Source of the DNA: an uncultured Clostridia bacterium
Lineage (GTDB): Bacteria > Bacillota > Clostridia > Oscillospirales > Oscillospiraceae
Direction of reading: 5' to 3'
Length of the DNA: 7,850 nt
Assembly (NCBI GenBank): GCA_945867445.1
Contig: CAMBID010000026.1
Coordinates: forward strand, 1-7,850
Shown here piece by piece: positions 1-6,099 of the stretch. Both the position numbers and the translations under genes were made by a program. Position 1 is the stretch's first letter, and each line of letters opens with the position of its first letter. The notes under the pieces were generated by a model. It searched no databases. It was given only the letters and a program-made list of their open reading frames with translations, and was not told the origin of the DNA.

Positions 1-1575
1 CCGGACGGCGCCCTCGCTGATCCGGAGCTGCCGCTTCGTCAGCCCGCTCTCCGCCATCTGCTTGGGCAGCAGATGCCGCAGGGCGATCTGGAGCTTCTCC
101 TCATCCGTATAGCTGGAGAGGCGGATGAGCTCCATCCGATCCAGCAGCGGGGCGGGGATGGTCTCTGTGGTGTTGGCGGTGGTGAGGAACAGCACCCGGG
201 AGAGGTCCACCGGGATCTCCAGATAGTGGTCCCGGAAGGCAATGTTCTGCTCCCCGTCCAGCACCTCCAGCAGGGCGGAGGCGGGGTCGCCCCGGTAGTC
301 GCTGCCCAGCTTGTCGATCTCGTCCAGCAGCAGCAGGGGGTTCATGGAGCCGCTGCGGGAGATGGCCTCGATGATGCGGCCGGGCATGGCGCCTATGTAG
401 GTCTTGCGGTGGCCCCGGATGTCCGCCTCATCCCGGATGCCGCCAAGGCTGAGGCGGGCCAGCTTCCGGTTCGTGGCTTTCGCCACGCTCATGGCGATGG
501 AGGTCTTTCCCACCCCCGGCGGACCCACGAGGCAGAGGATCTGGGCCTTGCCGCCGGGGTTCATCTGCCGGACGGCAAGAGACTCCAGGATACACTCCTT
601 CACCTTTTCGAGGCCGAAGTGATCCTTCTCCAGGATCTTTCGGGCGGCCTCCACATTGAGGCGCTCCCTCGTCTCCACGCCCCATGGCATCTCCAGGCAC
701 ACGTCCAGGTAGTTCCGAGAGACCGCCGCCTCGGCGCTGCCGAAGGGCTGCCGGGCGATGCGGTCCACCTCCCGCAGCAGGTGCCTGCGGCTCTCCTCCG
801 GCAGGGGCAGGGCTTCGACCTTTCGGCGGTAGTCCTCCAGCTCGTCCTCCTCGCCCAGCTCGCTTTGCATGACCCGGATCTGGGTGCGGAGAATCTGTTC
901 CCGCTGGCCACGCTCCAGTTCCTGGCGGACCTTTCCCTCCATCTCCTTCTGGAGGGAGAGGACCTCGTTCTCCCGGGCCAGGAGTTCGTTGACGTGCTTC
1001 AGCCGCTGGAAGGGGTCCCGCTCTTCCAGGACGGCCTGCTTCTCATGGTAGCGGAAGTCGCAGTTGTGGGCGATGAAGTCCGCCAGCTCGCCGGGGTCCC
1101 GGCTCTCCAGCACCATGGCCCGGGCCGCGTCGGAGACGCCGCCCACCAGCTCTGCATAGGTACCGAAGAGAATGGCAGTGCGGCGCAGCAGGGCCTCGGT
1201 CCGGGGACTCTCCCGGTGGGCGGCGCCCTCACCGAGCTCCTCCACGTTGGCCTGGAGGTAGGGCTCTGTCTGCCAGAGGCGGCAGAGCTTCGCCCGGCAC
1301 ACGCCCTCCACCAGGATGCGGACGCTGCTGCCCCCCAGCTTCAGGATCTGCCGGATGGTGGAGACGGTGCCAATCTCATAGAGATCCCGCTCCTCCGGGG
1401 CCTCCGTGCCAATCTCCCGCTGGGTCACAAGAAAGATCCGCTGATCGCCCTCCATGGCCCGTTCCAAGGCCCGGAGGGAGACCTCCCGCTCCACGTCGAG
1501 ACTGAGGCTCATATGGGGGAAAACCGTCAGGCCCCGCAGGGCCAGGACGGGAAGATTCCAATTCATGCCTTCCAT
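1..1575 (-). CDS. lon: ATP-dependent protease Lon (LonA type), N-terminal 525 residues, cut by window edge
   Basis: Lon is a cytoplasmic AAA+ serine protease that unfolds and degrades damaged and some regulatory proteins. The minus-strand frame is open from 1575 to base 1, so the 3' end lies outside the window. Visible in order: a LON substrate-binding domain (about residues 5-195, beginning NLPVLALRGLTVFPHM), a charged helical or coiled-coil linker (about 195-290), then the AAA+ module. Walker A GPPGVGKT is at 351-358 (502-525), followed by GGIRDEADIRGHRKTYIGAMPG. Walker B LLLLDEIDK is at 414-422. A sensor-1 stretch (TTANT) and the arginine-finger region (LLDRME) follow. The Ser-Lys protease domain is not in the window. 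The start at 1575 is chosen because AAAGGA (1587-1592) lies 11 nt upstream; an in-frame ATG at 1566 is the alternative but is 20 nt from that site. It follows clpX, as usual in Firmicutes, but is separated by 244 bp and probably has its own promoter. Family assignment is very secure. Confidence 0.97.
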   Translation of the reverse strand, partial: MEGMNWNLPVLALRGLTVFPHMSLSLDVEREVSLRALERAMEGDQRIFLVTQREIGTEAPEERDLYEIGTVSTIRQILKLGGSSVRILVEGVCRAKLCRLWQTEPYLQANVEELGEGAAHRESPRTEALLRRTAILFGTYAELVGGVSDAARAMVLESRDPGELADFIAHNCDFRYHEKQAVLEERDPFQRLKHVNELLARENEVLSLQKEMEGKVRQELERGQREQILRTQIRVMQSELGEEDELEDYRRKVEALPLPEESRRHLLREVDRIARQPFGSAEAAVSRNYLDVCLEMPWGVETRERLNVEAARKILEKDHFGLEKVKECILESLAVRQMNPGGKAQILCLVGPPGVGKTSIAMSVAKATNRKLARLSLGGIRDEADIRGHRKTYIGAMPGRIIEAISRSGSMNPLLLLDEIDKLGSDYRGDPASALLEVLDGEQNIAFRDHYLEIPVDLSRVLFLTTANTTETIPAPLLDRMELIRLSSYTDEEKLQIALRHLLPKQMAESGLTKRQLRISEGAVR

Positions 1576-1675
1576 GGCTTGTCCATTCCTTTCTCAGGGA
1601 TACCGGGGAAATACGCCGGAAGGGGCGCCCGCAGGCGTCCCTCCCGGAAAATGCTCTGATCTTCGCTGACGGACG

Positions 1676-1730
1676 CTCATACTAGTTCTTGATAAAAAGC
1701 TTTCAAAGCTTTTTATCAAGAACTTATGAG
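1676..1730. repeat. Long palindrome between clpX and lon (hairpin 1)
   Basis: The core 1684-1724 is two perfectly complementary 20-base arms (first arm begins AGTTCTTGATAAAAAGC) around a single central C at 1704. Outer arms CTCAT (1676-1680) and ATGAG (1726-1730) extend it, with a 3/1 bulge. There is no U-run directly after the stem on either strand, so it is not a classical intrinsic terminator. The inner arms share TTCTTGATAAAAA with the hairpin at 1781-1813. The edge sequence CTCATACTA also borders the palindrome at 6632-6678. It probably belongs to a dispersed intergenic palindromic element (inference). Confidence 0.85.
1679..1706 (-). promoter_or_regulatory. Candidate sigma-A promoter for lon
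   Basis: On the minus strand TTGAAA (1701-1706) is followed after 16 bp by TAGTAT (1679-1684). The first matches the -35 consensus at 5 of 6 positions, the second matches the -10 at 4 of 6. Transcription would begin near 1672, giving a leader of roughly 97 nt before lon. The -35 box spans the apex of the 41-bp palindrome at 1684-1724 and the -10 box sits at its edge. It is the best promoter match I found in this intergenic region, but it is a pattern match only. Confidence 0.5.
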
Positions 1731-1734
1731 ACGG

Positions 1735-1759
1735 CTTTTGCGGCAGACTGCCGCAAAAG
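1735..1759. repeat. GC-rich palindrome between clpX and lon (hairpin 2)
   Basis: Two perfect 12-base arms, CTTTTGCGGCAG (1735-1746) and CTGCCGCAAAAG (1748-1759), surround a single A. It reads almost the same on both strands. T-runs precede rather than follow the GC core, which argues against an ordinary terminator. It sits 10 bp from hairpin 1 and 21 bp from hairpin 3. A short CGCTG-A-CAGCG inverted repeat (1765-1775) lies between it and hairpin 3. Confidence 0.8.
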
Positions 1760-1780
1760 GGCGACGCTGACAGCGGCGCC

Positions 1781-1813
1781 TTCTTGATAAAAATCAAAGA
1801 TTTTTATCAAGAA
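1781..1813. repeat. A/T-rich hairpin just after clpX (hairpin 3), possible transcription end
   Basis: Arms TTCTTGATAAAAATC (1781-1795) and GATTTTTATCAAGAA (1799-1813) pair perfectly across a three-base loop. The structure starts 6 nt after the clpX stop codon, so it could protect the clpPX transcript 3' end or help end transcription. The sequence after the stem on the minus strand is GC-rich (GGCGCC) rather than a U-run, so strong intrinsic termination is not expected. GGCGCC also occurs in the clpX 3' end (1823-1828) and next to the hairpin (1775-1780). Its arms resemble those of hairpin 1. Confidence 0.75.
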
Positions 1814-1819
1814 AGAGTA

Positions 1820-3124
1820 TCAGGCGCCCTTCCCGCTGCCGGGAGCGGCGTCCTTGCCGGGATTCAGCTTCACGGCGTAGTTCACCTTGTTGGGGTCTTG
1901 GGTCAGCAGGGGCTCCCCCTTCCCTTCCACGCAGTCCGCCGTGATGACGGCCTTGGTGACGGTGGGGTCGGAGGGGATCTCGTACATGATGCCCGTCAGC
2001 AGCCCCTCCATCACGGCCCGGAGACCCCGGGCGCCGATGTTTCGCTCAATGGCCTTGTCCGCCACAGCGTCCAGGGCCTCCGGGGTGAACTCCAGGTCCA
2101 CCTCGTCGTACTCCATCAGCTTCTTATACTGCTTCACGAGGGCGTTCTTTGGCTCGGTGAGGATCTTCACCAGGTCCTCCCGGGTGAGGCTATTGAGGGA
2201 TGTGATCACCGGCAGCCGGCCCACCAGCTCCGGGATGATGCCGAACTTCAGCAGGTCATGGGGCTGCACCTGGCGGAACAGGGCGCCCACATCCTCGTCC
2301 TTCTTGCTGGCCACGGGGGCATCAAAGCCGATGCTCTTGCTCTCCACCCGGCGGCGGATGATCTTGTCCAGCCCGTCAAAGGCGCCGCCGCAGATAAAGA
2401 GGATGTTCTTGGTGTTCACCTGGATGAACTCCTGATGGGGGTGCTTGCGGCCTCCCTGGGGCGGCACGTTGGCAACGGTGCCCTCCACAATCTTCAAAAG
2501 CGCCTGCTGCACGCCCTCGCCGGACACGTCCCGGGTGATGGAGGTGTTCTCGCTCTTGCGGGCGATCTTGTCGATCTCGTCCACATAGATGATGCCGTGC
2601 TCTGCCCGCTCCACGTCAAAGTCCGCCGCCTGCAGGAGGCGGAGAAGGATATTCTCCACGTCGTCGCCCACATAGCCGGCCTCGGTGAGGGTGGTGGCGT
2701 CGGCGATGGCAAAGGGCACCTTCAGGATGCGGGCCAGGGTCTGGGCGAAGAGAGTCTTTCCGGAGCCGGTGGGACCGATGAGCAGGATGTTGCTCTTCTG
2801 CAGCTCCACATCGTCCCCGTCCCCGAAGTAGATGCGCTTATAGTGGTTGTAGACCGCCACGGAAAGGGCGATCTTGGCCTCGTCCTGGCCGATGACATAC
2901 TCGTCCAGCACAGCCTTAATCTCCTTGGGGGTGGGCAGCTGGTCGGGGATATCCTCCGTGAGGGCGGTGTCCTCGTCCTCAAACTCCTCCCCCAGGATCC
3001 GCATGCAAAGCTGCACGCACTCATCGCAGATCCGGACGCCGGGGCCCTGGATCATGCGGTGGACCTGCTGCTCGTGCTTGCCGCAGAAGGAGCAGCGCAG
3101 GGATTTCTTTGCGTCGTCACTCAT
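1820..3124 (-). CDS. clpX: ATP-dependent Clp protease ATP-binding subunit ClpX
   Basis: ClpX is the hexameric AAA+ unfoldase that recognises tagged or native substrates and threads them into ClpP. The 434-residue length is normal. An N-terminal zinc-binding domain has Cys11, Cys14, Cys33 and Cys36. The AAA+ domain shows Walker A GPTGSGKT (117-124), pore-1 loop GYVG (150-153), Walker B ending VDEIDK (181-186), the RKH pore loop (226-228), the ClpP-docking IGF loop (265-267) and sensor-2 GARGLR with Arg369. The IGF loop shows that this is a ClpP partner and not a HslU-type ATPase. The C terminus is a short Gly/Lys/Ala tail. The ATG at 3124 is preceded by TGAGGT with a 6-nt spacer. The gene starts 33 bp after clpP with no promoter or terminator visible between them, so the two are very likely co-transcribed. 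Confidence 0.98.
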   Translation of the reverse strand: MSDDAKKSLRCSFCGKHEQQVHRMIQGPGVRICDECVQLCMRILGEEFEDEDTALTEDIPDQLPTPKEIKAVLDEYVIGQDEAKIALSVAVYNHYKRIYFGDGDDVELQKSNILLIGPTGSGKTLFAQTLARILKVPFAIADATTLTEAGYVGDDVENILLRLLQAADFDVERAEHGIIYVDEIDKIARKSENTSITRDVSGEGVQQALLKIVEGTVANVPPQGGRKHPHQEFIQVNTKNILFICGGAFDGLDKIIRRRVESKSIGFDAPVASKKDEDVGALFRQVQPHDLLKFGIIPELVGRLPVITSLNSLTREDLVKILTEPKNALVKQYKKLMEYDEVDLEFTPEALDAVADKAIERNIGARGLRAVMEGLLTGIMYEIPSDPTVTKAVITADCVEGKGEPLLTQDPNKVNYAVKLNPGKDAAPGSGKGA

Positions 3125-3157
3125 GCTATTACCTCAAAAAGCGGATAACGGTTCTCC

Positions 3158-3739
3158 TCAGCGCTTGTAGATGACCTTGTCCACGAGACCGTAGTCCCTG
3201 GCTTCCTCGGCGCTCATCCAGTTGTCCCGCTCGGAATCGGCCTTCACCTTCTCCACGGGCTTGCCGGTATTCTCGGAAAGGATCTTGTTGATGCGCTTCT
3301 TGATCTTCAGGAAGTGCTCCACGTCGATCTCCATGTCCGTGACCTTTCCCTGGGTACCAGCGGAGGGCTGATGGATCATGATCTCCGCGTTGGGCAGGGC
3401 GATGCGCTTGCCCTTGGTGCCGGAGGAGAGCAGGAAGGCGCCCATGCTGGCGGCCATGCCCACGCAGATGGTGGACACATCGCACTTGATATACTGCATG
3501 GTGTCATAGATGGCCATACCGGCGGTGACAGAGCCGCCGGGGGAGTTGATATAGAGCTGGATGTCCTTGTCCGGGTCCTGGGCCTCCAGATAGAGGAGCT
3601 GGGCCACCACCAGGCTCGCGGTGGTGTCGTTGACCTCCTCCCCCAGGAAGATGATCCGGTCGTTCAGCAGGCGGGAGAAGATGTCATAGGACCGTTCTCC
3701 CCGGCTGGTCTGTTCCACAACATAGGGTACTAAACTCAT
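3158..3739 (-). CDS. clpP: ATP-dependent Clp protease proteolytic subunit ClpP
   Basis: ClpP forms the 14-subunit serine protease chamber used by ClpX and other Clp ATPases in the cytoplasm. From the ATG at 3739 the protein is 193 residues, the usual family length, and begins [20 protein letters not shown], a typical ClpP N terminus. The catalytic triad is complete: Ser98 in [11 protein letters not shown], His123 in MIHQPSAG and Asp172 in the [11 protein letters not shown] region. The oxyanion-loop motif SPGGS is at 66-70. An in-frame ATG at 3790 would add 17 residues. It is rejected because GGAGG lies 8 nt before 3739, the extra residues are unlike ClpP, and 3790 falls inside an inverted repeat. 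The gene lies between tig and clpX. The active residues predict a functional peptidase. Confidence 0.98.
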   Translation of the reverse strand: MSLVPYVVEQTSRGERSYDIFSRLLNDRIIFLGEEVNDTTASLVVAQLLYLEAQDPDKDIQLYINSPGGSVTAGMAIYDTMQYIKCDVSTICVGMAASMGAFLLSSGTKGKRIALPNAEIMIHQPSAGTQGKVTDMEIDVEHFLKIKKRINKILSENTGKPVEKVKADSERDNWMSAEEARDYGLVDKVIYKR

Positions 3740-3764
3740 TTGCGATTCCTCCGTTCCTTTCTCC

Positions 3765-3781
3765 CCCGGCGGAAAGCCGGG
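3765..3781 (-). promoter_or_regulatory. Small GC hairpin in the clpP leader
   Basis: On the minus strand CCCGGC and GCCGGG form a 6-bp stem with a 5-nt loop (TTTCC). It ends 25 nt before the clpP start codon, upstream of the GAACGGAGGA ribosome-binding region (3747-3756). The same layout occurs before tig. It could stabilise the mRNA or affect translation; no function is shown by the sequence. Confidence 0.5.
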
Positions 3782-3788
3782 ATAAACC

Positions 3789-3840
3789 ATTCTCTCATGG
3801 TATCATAGGTATCAGCATACCACGGGTACCATGAGAGAAT
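3789..3840 (-). promoter_or_regulatory. Nested inverted repeat upstream of clpP, possible operator and promoter
   Basis: A perfect 14-base inverted repeat (ATTCTCTCATGGTA at 3789-3802, its complement at 3827-3840) encloses an inner hairpin, GGTAT-CAGC-ATACC (3808-3821). Read as protein-binding half-sites it contains GGTATCA twice in direct order (3799-3805, 3808-3814), then ATACC and GTACC in inverse order. On the minus strand a -10-like TATGAT (3802-3807) lies inside it, though no good -35 is present. The position, about 50-100 bp before the clpP start, fits an operator or a structured leader for clpPX. It matches neither CIRCE (TTAGCACTC-N9-GAGTGCTAA) nor the CtsR heptad repeat. Confidence 0.6.
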
Positions 3841-3845
3841 GTGTC

Positions 3846-3892
3846 GGATCAATTAACGTTCTGGAAATTTTTATCCGCCCGTTAATAGACCC
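3846..3892 (-). terminator. Imperfect stem-loop after tig, weak terminator or processing element
   Basis: On the minus strand GGGTCTATTAACG (3880-3892), 7 nt after the tig stop codon, pairs with CGTTAATTGATCC (3846-3858). That gives 13 positions with one G-U wobble and one mismatch, around a 21-nt loop. No U-run follows, so complete termination is doubtful. It may mark the end of a tig message or allow partial read-through into clpP. Confidence 0.35.
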
Positions 3893-3899
3893 AGGAGAA

Positions 3900-5285
3900 T
3901 TACTCGCCCTTCTCCTCGGCGGAAACCGCCTCCCCGGCGGGGGCCTCCCCGGTCTTCTTGGCGGTCCGCTTGCGGGCGGGCTTCTTGGCAGGCTCCCCGG
4001 CGGCAGCGTCGGCGGCGACGGCGCTCTCGGTGATGAGCTTCACGGCCTTGCTGCGCTTGACCTCGTCGGCCACAGCCTCGCGGGTGATGTAGCCCTTCAG
4101 GGATTCGGCGTCCATGCCGTACATCTTGGCGGTGCGCTCATACTCGGCCTCGATCTCCTCGTCGGTGGCCTCAATGTTCTCCGCCTTGATGATCTCAGTG
4201 AGGGCCAGGTTCAGCTTCACCTGACGGAGGGAGGGCTCCTTGGCATCCTCATAGAGCTTACTCTCCTCCACGTTGGCGAACTTCATATACTGCTCAAAGG
4301 GAATGCCCATCTGGGTCTGGATGCGGTTTTTGAAGCTCTCCACAAAGCTCTCCACCTGGGTGTCGATCATAACCTGGGGGATCTCAGCGGTGATGCCGTC
4401 GGCCACCTTCACCATGAGCTCATCCTCGAAGTCCCGTCTGGCGGTCTCTTCCCGCTCGGCGGTGATGTTGGAGCGGATGTTGTCCTTCAGCTCCTCCAGG
4501 GTGTCAAACTCGGAGACGTCCTTGGCGAACTCGTCGTCCATGACGGGGAGCTCCTTCTCCTTCACCTCGTTGACCTTCACGTGGAAGACCACGGCCTTGC
4601 CGGCAAGCTCGGGAGTGTAGTCCTCCGGGAAGGTGATGTCGATGTCCTTCTCCTCCCCGGCCTTCATGCCGGCGACCTGCTCTTCAAAGCCGGGAACGAA
4701 GCTGTGGGAGCCCAAGACCAGACTATAGTTCTCGCCCTTGCCGCCCTCGAAGGGGACGCCGTCCCTGAAGCCCTCAAAATCGATGACGGCGGTGTCGCCG
4801 TCCCTGGCCTCGCGCTCCACGCTGACAAGGCGGCTGTTGCGGTCCGCCAGCTCCTGCAGGCGCTTGTCCACGTCCTCGTCGGTAACAGTCACCACGGGGC
4901 GGGTGGCGGAGAGACCCTTGTACTGACCCAGAGTGACCTCAGGATAGAGGGCCACCACGGCGGTAAAGCTGTAGCCCTCCTTGCTGATCTTGCCTTCCAG
5001 TTCAATCTTGGGATCGCCCACGAAATGCAGATTCTCCTGCTCCACGGCCTTCATAAAGGCGGGAGCCCAGGAAGACTCCACGGCGTCCTCATAGAAGACG
5101 CCCTCCCCGTAGGCGTTCTCGATCATCTTGCGGGGAGCCTTTCCGGGACGGAAGCCCGGAAGGCGGATTTTCTTGCGCTCCTTCAAATAAGCCTTCTCCA
5201 CAGCGGCTTCAAACTCAGCAGCTTCCACCTGGATGGTCAGCTTGGCTTCGCTCTTCTCTAACTTTTCACAGCTCTTCAGAATCAT
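3900..5285 (-). CDS. tig: Trigger factor (ribosome-associated chaperone and prolyl isomerase)
   Basis: Trigger factor binds the ribosome beside the polypeptide exit and shields nascent chains. It also carries a peptidyl-prolyl isomerase domain. The 461-residue protein has the N-terminal ribosome-binding domain with signature GFRPGKAP (44-51), an FKBP-like isomerase domain (about 161-247, from RDGDTAVIDFEGF through HSFVPGFEEQVAGMKAGE), and a helical C-terminal substrate cradle (about 248-421). The last 40 residues (422-461) form an Ala/Lys/Glu-rich tail with KKPARKRTAKK, longer and more basic than in textbook members such as E. coli's. The ATG at 5285 is preceded by GGAGGAG with a 9-nt spacer, and the start MILKSCEKLEKSEAKL is typical of Firmicute trigger factors. 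It precedes clpP, as in many Clostridia, but with a 160-bp structured gap. Confidence 0.98.
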   Translation of the reverse strand: MILKSCEKLEKSEAKLTIQVEAAEFEAAVEKAYLKERKKIRLPGFRPGKAPRKMIENAYGEGVFYEDAVESSWAPAFMKAVEQENLHFVGDPKIELEGKISKEGYSFTAVVALYPEVTLGQYKGLSATRPVVTVTDEDVDKRLQELADRNSRLVSVEREARDGDTAVIDFEGFRDGVPFEGGKGENYSLVLGSHSFVPGFEEQVAGMKAGEEKDIDITFPEDYTPELAGKAVVFHVKVNEVKEKELPVMDDEFAKDVSEFDTLEELKDNIRSNITAEREETARRDFEDELMVKVADGITAEIPQVMIDTQVESFVESFKNRIQTQMGIPFEQYMKFANVEESKLYEDAKEPSLRQVKLNLALTEIIKAENIEATDEEIEAEYERTAKMYGMDAESLKGYITREAVADEVKRSKAVKLITESAVAADAAAGEPAKKPARKRTAKKTGEAPAGEAVSAEEKGE

Positions 5286-5309
5286 AATTGTTTACTCCTC
5301 CGTTCATAG

Positions 5310-5326
5310 CCGGCTCAAAAAGCCGG
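5310..5326 (-). promoter_or_regulatory. Small GC hairpin in the tig leader
   Basis: On the minus strand CCGGCT and AGCCGG form a 6-bp stem with a 5-nt loop (TTTTG). It lies between the candidate tig promoter and the ribosome binding site, ending 24 nt before the start codon. The GAACGGAGGA segment (5296-5305) follows. The geometry is nearly the same as that of the clpP leader hairpin. Confidence 0.5.
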
Positions 5327-5337
5327 TACGATCACAC

Positions 5338-5346
5338 ATTGTAACA
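5338..5346 (-). promoter_or_regulatory. Candidate extended -10 promoter for tig
   Basis: On the minus strand TGTTACAAT (5338-5346) matches the extended -10 form TGnTATAAT, with 5 of 6 in the hexamer. The -35 position (TAGCTT at 17 bp) is poor, which is normal for extended -10 promoters. A-rich tracts at about 5350-5380 could act as an UP element. The start site would be near 5331, giving a leader of about 45 nt that contains the hairpin at 5310-5326. Confidence 0.55.
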
Positions 5347-5357
5347 GAATCCTTTTC

Positions 5358-5374
5358 AAAAAGCTATACTTTTT
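5358..5374 (-). terminator. Weak A/U stem-loop after the phosphoesterase gene
   Basis: On the minus strand AAAAAG-TATAG-CTTTTT forms a 6-bp, mostly A-U stem that starts 6 nt after the phosphoesterase stop codon and ends in a run of five T. It is too weak to call a strong terminator. The same A/T tracts may instead serve as an upstream element for the tig promoter. Confidence 0.25.
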
Positions 5375-5380
5375 TCATTT

Positions 5381-6076
5381 TTATTGGAGATCCGGGCAGA
5401 TTTTTTTCGGCCGGAAGTCCAGCGCGTCCGCCGAAATCAGGGTGTAGTCCACGCTCCCCCGCCTTCCCTCCACCCGGCGCCGGATGGTGGGGCCGTGGAG
5501 ATGGCCATAGCAGCAGAGCTTCACCCGGTACTGCATGAGAAGCGCCAGGATCGGGGGGCACTCGTAGCCCTGGTAGAGGGGCGGATAGTGGAGGAAGCAC
5601 AGCTTCTCCCTGTCCCCCGCTGCCCGGAGGGAGGCCTCCAGCCGGAGGACTTCCCGGTTCAGCATCTTGGCGTCGTGGGCCTTGTTCTCCTCGTCCAAAA
5701 ACCAGCCCCGGGTGCCGCAGAGGGCATAGTCCCCGTAGAACTGACAGTTGTTGTGGAGGAAGTCCAGGGTGGTGATGCCCTTCTCCCGGAGGAAGGCCTT
5801 CATCTTGCCGACGGTGCCCCACCAGTAGTCGTGATTCCCCTTCACCAGGTACTTCTTACAGGGGAACTGATCCAGAAAGCGGAAGTCCGGCTCCGCCTGG
5901 GTGAGGTCGATGCCCCAGGAGGTATCCCCCGTCAGGATCAGCACGTCGTCCGCGTTCAGAGTGGAGAGGGCGGTCCCGATCTTCCCCACGTAGCCCTGCC
6001 ATGCCCCGCCGAAGACCTCCATGGACTTGTCCGCCCCCAGAGAGAGGTGCAGATCCCCGATGGCGTAAAGGGCCAT
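5381..6076 (-). CDS. Calcineurin-like metallophosphoesterase, substrate unknown
   Basis: The 231-residue protein carries the full metallophosphoesterase signature: Asp8 and His10 in GDLHL, Asp51 in TGDTSWG, Asn81 and His82 in GNHDYWWG, His163 in LHYPP, and His192 and His194 in GHLHG. These residues bind two metal ions and hydrolyse phosphoester bonds in this superfamily. The WGTVGK context after GNHD and the compact size resemble single-domain phosphoesterases common in Clostridia, but the natural substrate cannot be read from the sequence. No signal peptide or membrane segment is seen, so it is probably cytoplasmic. The ATG at 6076 is preceded by AAGGAGG with a 7-nt spacer. It starts 23 bp after the membrane-protein gene at 6100-6606, which suggests one transcript. 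Its link to tig downstream looks incidental because tig has its own promoter. Confidence 0.93.
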   Translation of the reverse strand: MALYAIGDLHLSLGADKSMEVFGGAWQGYVGKIGTALSTLNADDVLILTGDTSWGIDLTQAEPDFRFLDQFPCKKYLVKGNHDYWWGTVGKMKAFLREKGITTLDFLHNNCQFYGDYALCGTRGWFLDEENKAHDAKMLNREVLRLEASLRAAGDREKLCFLHYPPLYQGYECPPILALLMQYRVKLCCYGHLHGPTIRRRVEGRRGSVDYTLISADALDFRPKKICPDLQ

Positions 6077-6099
6077 AAACGCCCCTCCTTTTTATCAGT

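Noticed and set aside
1563..1586. Seven-codon upstream frame (MDKPWKA) overlapping the lon start
   Set aside because: AAAGGA is only one or two bases from its ATG, too close to serve as a Shine-Dalgarno. The overlap with lon is probably accidental.
73..1659. Long plus-strand open frame opposite lon (528 codons)
   Set aside because: It mirrors the lon codons in antisense. High GC at third positions removes stop codons. The protein is a repetitive Leu/Gly/Ala/His mix with no recognisable domain, while the minus strand encodes clear Lon motifs.
1684..1813. CRISPR array or tandem direct repeats between clpX and lon
   Set aside because: The repeats are inverted, of different lengths and lack regular spacers. 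No cas genes are present.
1784..3148. Long plus-strand open frame opposite clpX (454 codons)
   Set aside because: Antisense shadow of clpX. The minus-strand protein is unmistakable and the plus-strand product has no domain signature.
3740..3790. 17-residue N-terminal extension of ClpP from the ATG at 3790
   Set aside because: No ribosome binding site fits 3790. The downstream ATG has GGAGG at good spacing and gives the standard ClpP N terminus.
3740..3899. CtsR or CIRCE heat-shock operator before clpP
   Set aside because: I looked for the CtsR heptad repeat and the CIRCE inverted repeat on both strands. Neither is present; the inverted repeats found have different sequences.
3831..5261. Long plus-strand open frame opposite tig (476 codons)
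   Set aside because: Antisense shadow of tig, with a Leu/Gly/His/Val-biased sequence typical of reversed GC-rich codons.
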